Shown here: positions 58,857-64,000 of the stretch, piece after piece
Numbering within the stretch: position 1 is the stretch's first letter
How the letters are laid out: the number at the start of each line of letters is the position of its first letter
Origin: Viola odorata
Lineage: Eukaryota; Streptophyta; Magnoliopsida; Malpighiales; Violaceae
Assembly (NCBI GenBank): GCA_963691705.1
Contig: OY829537.1
Location: 23,374,078-23,438,077, forward strand
Reading direction: 5' to 3'
Length of the DNA stretch: 64,000 bases
Program-made: the position numbers and the translations under genes
Notes under the pieces: model-generated
Told to the model about the DNA's origin: nothing
Database searches by the model: none
Seen by the model: the letters and a program-made list of their open reading frames with translations, nothing else

Positions 58857-60654
58857 ATGGATCTCCCATTCCCGGAAACCTATACGGATCTCTGGATCGT
58901 CCATGTAGATAGGGCTAAAAACCAAGAGCTGGGTGGAGCTGGAATCTTTATAAATGGGCCGCATGATATGCAAATACGATACGCCATCCGAATCCTACAA
59001 CCGTTATCTAATAACGCGGCAGAGTATGAGGCGTTGCTAGCCGGGCTCAGAATTGGAAAAGAGCTTTCTTCTAAAGGAAGGCATGATACTGGAAGAACAG
59101 GAGACCTGCGTCTAAAAATCTGTGGTGATTCCAAGTTAATAATGGACCAGGTCTTGGGACACTCTCAGGCCCGAGAACCCATCATGATTCAATATCTCAC
59201 CAAAGTGAAGCGGGAACTGTTGGAAATAAAGAAAGAGGGCATGCAAGTCAACTTTGAGCATATTCCCCGGGAGGAAAACGCTGAAGCAGACAACCTAGCG
59301 AAATTGGCCGCAAACCCGGAAGCGTTCATACCCAAGGACATATATTATCGTGAGCTATCGGTACCATCCTTCATGGAGGAGCAAGCGTCTTTATGTGTGG
59401 AGGAACGTGATAGCGACTGGCGAATTCCCGTAATCAAATACTTGAAACACGAGGAACTACCTGAGGATACCGTTGAAAAGAAGAAGGTACTGAAACAGGC
59501 AGCCCGCTGTACGTACTATGACGGGGATTTGGTTCGAAGATGTTTCTCTCACCCTGCCGCCAAATGTATAACTGGGCAAGAGGGTCTTCACACCTTGCGC
59601 GAAATCCATGAAGGAGTGTGTGGTATGCACGTGTCAGGCGATACCCTGGCGGCACAAGTCTTCCGGTCCGGATTCTATTGGCCCACCATTCGAAGAGATT
59701 GCCACAATTATGTGCAAGCTTGCCCTAAGTGTCAGGAGTTTGCTAAAATTCCTCGGCGACCTGCCACCGAAATATCTGAAATTATCGCCCCTTGTCCTTT
59801 CGCCAAATGGGGGATCGATATCCTAGGTCCATTCCCAAAGGCAAGGTCCCAACTGAAATTTGTGATAGTGGCGGTAGACTATTTCACTAAGTGGGCAGAG
59901 GCTGAAGCGGTCGCCACAATCACGGCAGAAAAAACTTGGCGTTTCTTTAAACATCAAGTTATCATGAGATTTGGCGTACCCCGTGTCCTCGTCAGCGACA
60001 ATGGGACGCAGTTCACCAGCCAATTCTTTCAAGACCAATGCTCAGAATTCGGAATCGAACAACGTTTTTCCTCCGTAGCTCACCCGCAAACTAATGGGCA
60101 AGCGGAAGTGACCAATCGGAGCATCCTCAGCGGTATTAAGAAAAATCTAGAAGGGTCTAAAAAGAAATGGGCTGATGAGCTACCATACGTGATGTGGGCA
60201 TACCGTATGACCGTTAAGACTAGTACTAGGGAGACGCCCTTCGCGTTGGCCTTCGGGACCGAAGTCGTCACACCAGTAGAAATTGGAACCATGAGCCTAC
60301 GGGTGGCCCACTTTCGTGAGGAACTAAATGAGGAAAGGTTACGAGCTAACCTGGATGCGTTACCAGAAGTCAGAGAAGAAATCCTTATGAAAACGCAACA
60401 TTATAAACGAAAGATGGCCCGATATCATAACAGGTGCATTAAAGAGCGATTGCTGAAAGCTGGTGACCTGGTGCTCAGAGACAAGCGAGGCGGCAGGACA
60501 ACGAATGGGGAAACTCAGTCCAAACTGGGAAGGACCATATCATGTCACCCACGTTGTCGGGAAAGGAGCCTATCGTCTGGAGACACTCGATGGTACACCC
60601 CTATCCAACTCTTGGAATATCGCTCGCTTGAAGCTATATTATGCTAGAATTTAA
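58857..60654 (+). pseudogene. Tat archaeal-type RNase H plus integrase frame, frameshifted near its end
   Basis: The first domain (about 58890-59320) is a second RNase H with the four acidic positions in place: HVDRAKN, NAAEYEALLAG, CGDSKLI and ADNLAKLAA. Integrase follows: an HHCC zinc finger (about 59600-59745, with HVSG and CPKCQEF) and a catalytic core with WGIDILGPFP, VSDNGTQFTS and NGQAEVTNRS. The frame shifts at about 60485; the homologous C-terminal chromodomain-like end (WEGPYHVTHVVGKGAYRLET) lies in the next frame and stops at 60652-60654. It is not autonomous as it stands. Confidence 0.92.
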
Positions 60655-61833
60655 TTTTATCTGCACCTTTAATTTATGCCGACCCTAACCATGACTAACG
60701 CTCGATGAGAGAGCTTTCGTGGGTTGTTGTGGTTGCTCTTGTGTAGATAAAAAGGGGGTATCTTGGGGAAGTGAAAAGTCCTATCATTGTGATGGCCGGT
60801 CTTGATCAGATGGCCCATTAAGTGAGGGCACTACCCAACATACCTTGAATAGCGTCGGATTGAAAGATCCTAGACGCCCCCGGGGGTGAAAAGTCCTACC
60901 CTTGTGATGACCGATCTTGATCAGACGGCTCATTAAGTGAGGGCACCACCCGGTATCTTTGGGAGTGAAAAACCTTTTCCTTGTACGGACCGTTCTCGTG
61001 GAGACGGCCTGTCAAGAAGAGACACGCCCCAAAAAATAGAAACTCCGTCTAGAAACAAGACTCCTATCTTAACGGCTGGGCTGCTGCAGCCAGGCCATTA
61101 AGGAAGGACACGGTTCTAGACGCGAGGGCAACGCCCAAAAGTGAAAATTCCCTAGCCTTGTGATAACCGTCCCGATCCGACAGCTCACTAAGATGAGGCA
61201 CTTAAGGGCCGATCGTGAAAACAGGGAAATGTGGAGAATCGTGAAATCCCGGCTAGTAACCAGATGTGTAATCCCTGGCGAAGTATAGAGCTGATAGCGA
61301 AAGCGATTCTCCACGGGTTCCAGAGTAACGCCCTATGATGGCAGCGGAAAAGCTCCTACGGGTAATTACTGTCTCTCGTAACATGTTTTTGTTACTGATA
61401 ATTTACAATTAAGAATGCGCAGAATACTTTTCGGGCAGCGGAAAGAGCGAGGATCTCATGAGAAGAGATACCATCAGACTCACTGGGAAAGCTAGCCCAA
61501 GGCCGAGTTCCGTAATTTTGACAGGAACGCTAAGGGTCTGTTCGGGAAAGAAAGCGCATGGAATAAATATGGCGAAGATAACGCCAAAGGAGTTCGCAAA
61601 CAGACAACTAGACAAAAAGAAAGTCAGCGATAAAGTTGTCCGAACATATCAAAATATTTAAGGGGGGCTACAAACGGTGATGGTCAAAATAATAGCAAAA
61701 ACTTAATGACGATTGGTCACTAAGGGAAAAGCGATAAAGCCTCAAAGCGCATCAACCTTCGGGTTTCCTCCTTTTCCAGCCTACCGCTTTAGCCTGGCGA
61801 AAGCCTTCCTCGTTAATGTGCCCTGATCTTCGT
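60655..61833 (+). repeat. Tat 3' noncoding region with imperfect tandem repeats
   Basis: From about 60755 to 61210 four divergent units of roughly 65-130 bp repeat the pattern GTGAAAAGTCCTA ... CCTTGTGATGACCG ... GATCAGACGGC ... TTAAGTGAGGGCAC. The middle of each unit is a short inverted repeat around GATC. From 61210 to 61833 no repeat or gene is clear; a 67-codon plus-strand frame at 61458-61661 is unsupported. Confidence 0.7.
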
Positions 61834-63147
61834 TTAAAGGCGGCAAAGATTGTACGCGTCGACCCCGTGGACTTCCTCAAAATAATCAACTAAAGTGACG
61901 GTAGTCTGTTCGACATGCCACATGCTCTTATCGGCTGACTCTTCCTCTAGGGCAGCTTTCTCCTTGATCAGAGACGATCTCTCATTCTCCCAGGATAATT
62001 TCTCATTCTCCAAAGCGATGACTTTGGCCTTTTCCGCTGCTAAGGTGGCAGATTGCTCTTTTTCTTGCTCCCGATGAGCCAACAATAAATTTGTGTGCTC
62101 CTCCAGCCACTTTTTCTTCTCATCCCGCTCCCGCTCCAATTCCTTCAAAGCGGAGGAGAGGGAAGCGGCTTGACTTCGCGCTTCCTCCGCCCAGTAATGG
62201 AAAGACATCATGTTGGTAAAAAGAGAAGAGCGTACGGAGTTTTCCCTGTCCAGTACAGACCTCGAAAGAAAAGCTGCCCGTTCTGGAGCAGACGCCAATA
62301 CTTGAGAAGCTAGAAAAGCTGTAACCTCATCGGAGCTGTCACCCCCTAACGGGGTCAAAGCAGTATTCCGGAGATCGAATAATCCAATTTGATGGGTCAC
62401 CGCAGCGGGCCCACTCAGCGGACCGAGATCTACTACACAATTAAAAGTGGCTCCTCCTTCACCAAAACGGTCCCGGAGGGGGATACGCGAAGGAAGAAAA
62501 CCCAAGGAAAAGGGAGCGCGGACCTGTGACGATGAACCTCCTGAAGCGATATAAACGCCATGAGGCTGATAACCGGAGAAATCCTGTGAGACATCCTGGT
62601 ATCCCATATTGGACGGATACACATGAGCGGAACCGCCGAAAGAATGGGGAGAAGCCTCCAAGGTATCGCTAGTGCCCAGATTCCCCAAAAATGACTTAAG
62701 AGAGTCATCGTCGAAGCGGGGCGATATCGTTATCACTCCTCGACATTTCATCAGCTTAAAAACAGATTTAAGCAGCAGAAGGGAAGGGGAAGTAATCTTT
62801 TTGTATTTACAGAGCTCCAAAAAAGCATAAACACAACAATATGCATTTGGGGACAATTGGGCCGGAGACAGATTGCCGGCAACAAGCAATTCCTGGACAA
62901 AAGGGTCAATGGGAAGGCGAAAACCATAATGGAACATCTGCGCATACATGACCCTACGAGTGCCCGTCAAAACGTTGTTCAAACGTAGGGACTCGGGGGC
63001 AACACTGGCCTTATAATCATCAGGGATGATAGCATTATGGCCGGCCAAATACTCGCGAAGAGCGGCCTCAGAGGTGATAACACTGGCCGTAATATCCATC
63101 CTTTTTTCATCGGCAGATTTCGACTCAGAACGGCGAGTCTTAGCCAT
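61834..63147 (-). CDS. Antisense extra ORF of the Tat element (putative gypsy-type transposon protein family)
   Basis: An uninterrupted 437-codon ORF lies opposite to gag-pol. It starts MAKTRRSESKSADEKRMDIT. The N-terminal half contains FRLPIDPFVQELLVAGNLSP and CVYAFLELCKYKK, which matches the pattern of the plant family called putative gypsy-type transposon protein (Transposase_28). The middle is Ser/Gly-rich. The last third (about residues 330-420) is a strong coiled coil of Glu/Lys/Ala heptads. A candidate TATA box on this strand is TATAAAA at 63315-63321, about 170 bp upstream. Extra antisense ORFs between pol and the 3' LTR are known from plant Tat elements, but their function is not established. 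It is intact here although pol is broken. Confidence 0.8.
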   Translation of the reverse strand: MAKTRRSESKSADEKRMDITASVITSEAALREYLAGHNAIIPDDYKASVAPESLRLNNVLTGTRRVMYAQMFHYGFRLPIDPFVQELLVAGNLSPAQLSPNAYCCVYAFLELCKYKKITSPSLLLLKSVFKLMKCRGVITISPRFDDDSLKSFLGNLGTSDTLEASPHSFGGSAHVYPSNMGYQDVSQDFSGYQPHGVYIASGGSSSQVRAPFSLGFLPSRIPLRDRFGEGGATFNCVVDLGPLSGPAAVTHQIGLFDLRNTALTPLGGDSSDEVTAFLASQVLASAPERAAFLSRSVLDRENSVRSSLFTNMMSFHYWAEEARSQAASLSSALKELERERDEKKKWLEEHTNLLLAHREQEKEQSATLAAEKAKVIALENEKLSWENERSSLIKEKAALEEESADKSMWHVEQTTVTLVDYFEEVHGVDAYNLCRL

Positions 63148-63765
63148 GGCAGAATTAAAAAGCTAAAAGACGAAGAAGACGATGGAGGAGAAAGAAAATA
63201 CCTTCAGAGAAAAGCACTTCGAAGAGCCCTGGATAGTGGGGAGAAAACGAGACGGCTGAAAGAAAATATGGGAAAAAAGGATGGTAAAAGAAAACGAAAA
63301 GAATAAATATTGGGTTTTATAACCCTAATAATTAAACGAAACGACGGATGCCACAGTCGTTGCGTGGAAGCGGCACAAGGAATAGACTCAGGTAATGAGT
63401 ACAATCCTAGAAAAGCGCTACAACGCCTCGATCTAGGCAAAGTTTTCAAGCACGCTAGCTCGTAGCGCCAGAAGAAATGGACACGTGTGTCTGTACAATC
63501 GCGAATTTTCTTATGAAAGGAGGGCAAGCATTAAATGCTCTGAAAAGCGGGCACCGTCTCTTGGAAAAAACAAGCATGATATCGCGAGAAAGGAGATAGC
63601 GCAAGAAGACATTAATTAAAAGGGCAGCATTGAATCAACGCGGAAGGGGGAATGAAGTTCAAAAAAGCAATAAAATGCAAATGTATCGCCGCATAACAGG
63701 GCGTTATTACAAGACAAAAGAAACGAATAAACAGAAAGTCTTCTAAATGAAACAATCCCGATCAA
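63148..63765. other. Spacer between the two antisense ORFs
   Basis: Holds the candidate minus-strand TATA box (63315-63321) of the antisense ORF and otherwise nothing that I recognise. Confidence 0.4.
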
Positions 63766-64000
63766 TCATGGGTCCTTGCAAGCATCGCGGTCATCATCCC
63801 TTCGTCCTCCCACAGAAGAAGCAAGATTTCCCTCACTTTCCCTCAAATCCTTCAACCTCTTGGAAGCGTTATCGGCCAACACTGACGGGTTAACGGTTCC
63901 CTGGCGATAGAGATTTATAAACTCGGAGAGGCAGATATCCATGGTCTTGTCTATCTTCGAGGGTACTTTGGCCAAATCTGCATCGCGAGACGCTATCTCT
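63766..64000 (-). CDS. Second antisense ORF of the Tat element, partial
   Basis: A minus-strand frame is open from the window edge (64000) to a stop at 63766. The visible part ends VGGRRDDDRDACKDP and includes EFINLYRQGTVNPSVLADNA. No ATG is needed inside the window, because the frame continues past the edge without a stop. No domain is recognised. Its charged, helical composition and position suggest another extra ORF of the Tat 3' region. Confidence 0.45.
   Translation of the reverse strand, partial: EIASRDADLAKVPSKIDKTMDICLSEFINLYRQGTVNPSVLADNASKRLKDLRESEGNLASSVGGRRDDDRDACKDP

Larger units (their letters stand above)
54170..64000 (+). mobile_element. Tat-lineage Ty3/gypsy LTR retrotransposon, running off the window
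   Basis: LTR, primer site, gag, protease, RT, RNase H, a second archaeal-type RNase H, and integrase occur in this order, followed by a long 3' region with tandem repeats and antisense ORFs. The second RNase H and extra antisense ORFs are features of the plant Tat lineage (Retand- and Ogre-like elements). The 3' LTR lies beyond 64000. It inserted into the inverted LTR-like repeat next to the phosphatase relic. At least two frameshifts in pol make this copy non-autonomous. Confidence 0.88.

Overview
The window is nuclear DNA of a flowering plant, most likely a eudicot. It is AT-rich, its genes are split by GT-AG introns, and it holds plant-specific gene families together with a dense, nested population of plant transposable elements. 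No rRNA, intact tRNA, CRISPR or operon-like organisation is visible. The species cannot be named from the sequence.

Five host genes look intact or nearly so: a nine-exon CYP90C1/ROTUNDIFOLIA3-type brassinosteroid P450 (1200-5675, +); a small basic protein of unknown role with a possible organelle-targeting leader (6611-8787, -); a nineteen-exon BGAL3-type beta-galactosidase with a C-terminal lectin domain (33645-38866, +); an h-type thioredoxin with a WCPPC active site and an abnormal last intron (40048-41346, -); and an RTE1/RTH-family membrane protein linked to ethylene-receptor function (42904-43740, -). Broken host-type genes are a purple acid phosphatase (47638-53992, +), a PPR gene carried inside a transposon that sits in that phosphatase (48853-50567, +), and a short relic of the spliceosomal DIM1/YLS8 gene (16472-16664, -).

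The rest is mobile DNA. From left to right: a hAT-like element with CCGGTT-type repeats (9439-11006); a complete but dead Ty1/copia element lacking gag, with a perfect 5-bp TSD (11663-16006); a possible Helitron end (16841); a decayed PIF/Harbinger element with its Myb/SANT-like partner gene (18301 to about 22176); a truncated Athila-type Ty3/gypsy element whose gag is split by a solo LTR with a perfect TSD (about 22177-26515); a 142-bp perfect palindrome (29059-29200); two copies of one Tourist-like MITE family (29787-30301 and 41431-41922); a MULE-like element with about 190-bp TIRs (44392-45434); a 521-bp hAT MITE with a perfect 8-bp TSD (46957-47477); the Pack-MULE-like element carrying the PPR gene (48647-52312); two LTR-like repeats in inverted orientation around the 3' half of the phosphatase (52452-53058 and 54002-54169); and a large Tat-lineage Ty3/gypsy element that fills the right end (54170 to past 64000).

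The most notable points are: (1) the phosphatase destroyed by a PPR-carrying transposon and then bracketed by inverted LTR-like copies; (2) the Tat element, which has a second, archaeal-type RNase H, a tandem-repeat 3' region and a fully open 437-codon antisense ORF, plus a further antisense ORF running off the window; (3) the thioredoxin gene whose last intron has no AG at the homologous acceptor site; and (4) the MITE lying only 84 bp upstream of the thioredoxin start codon.
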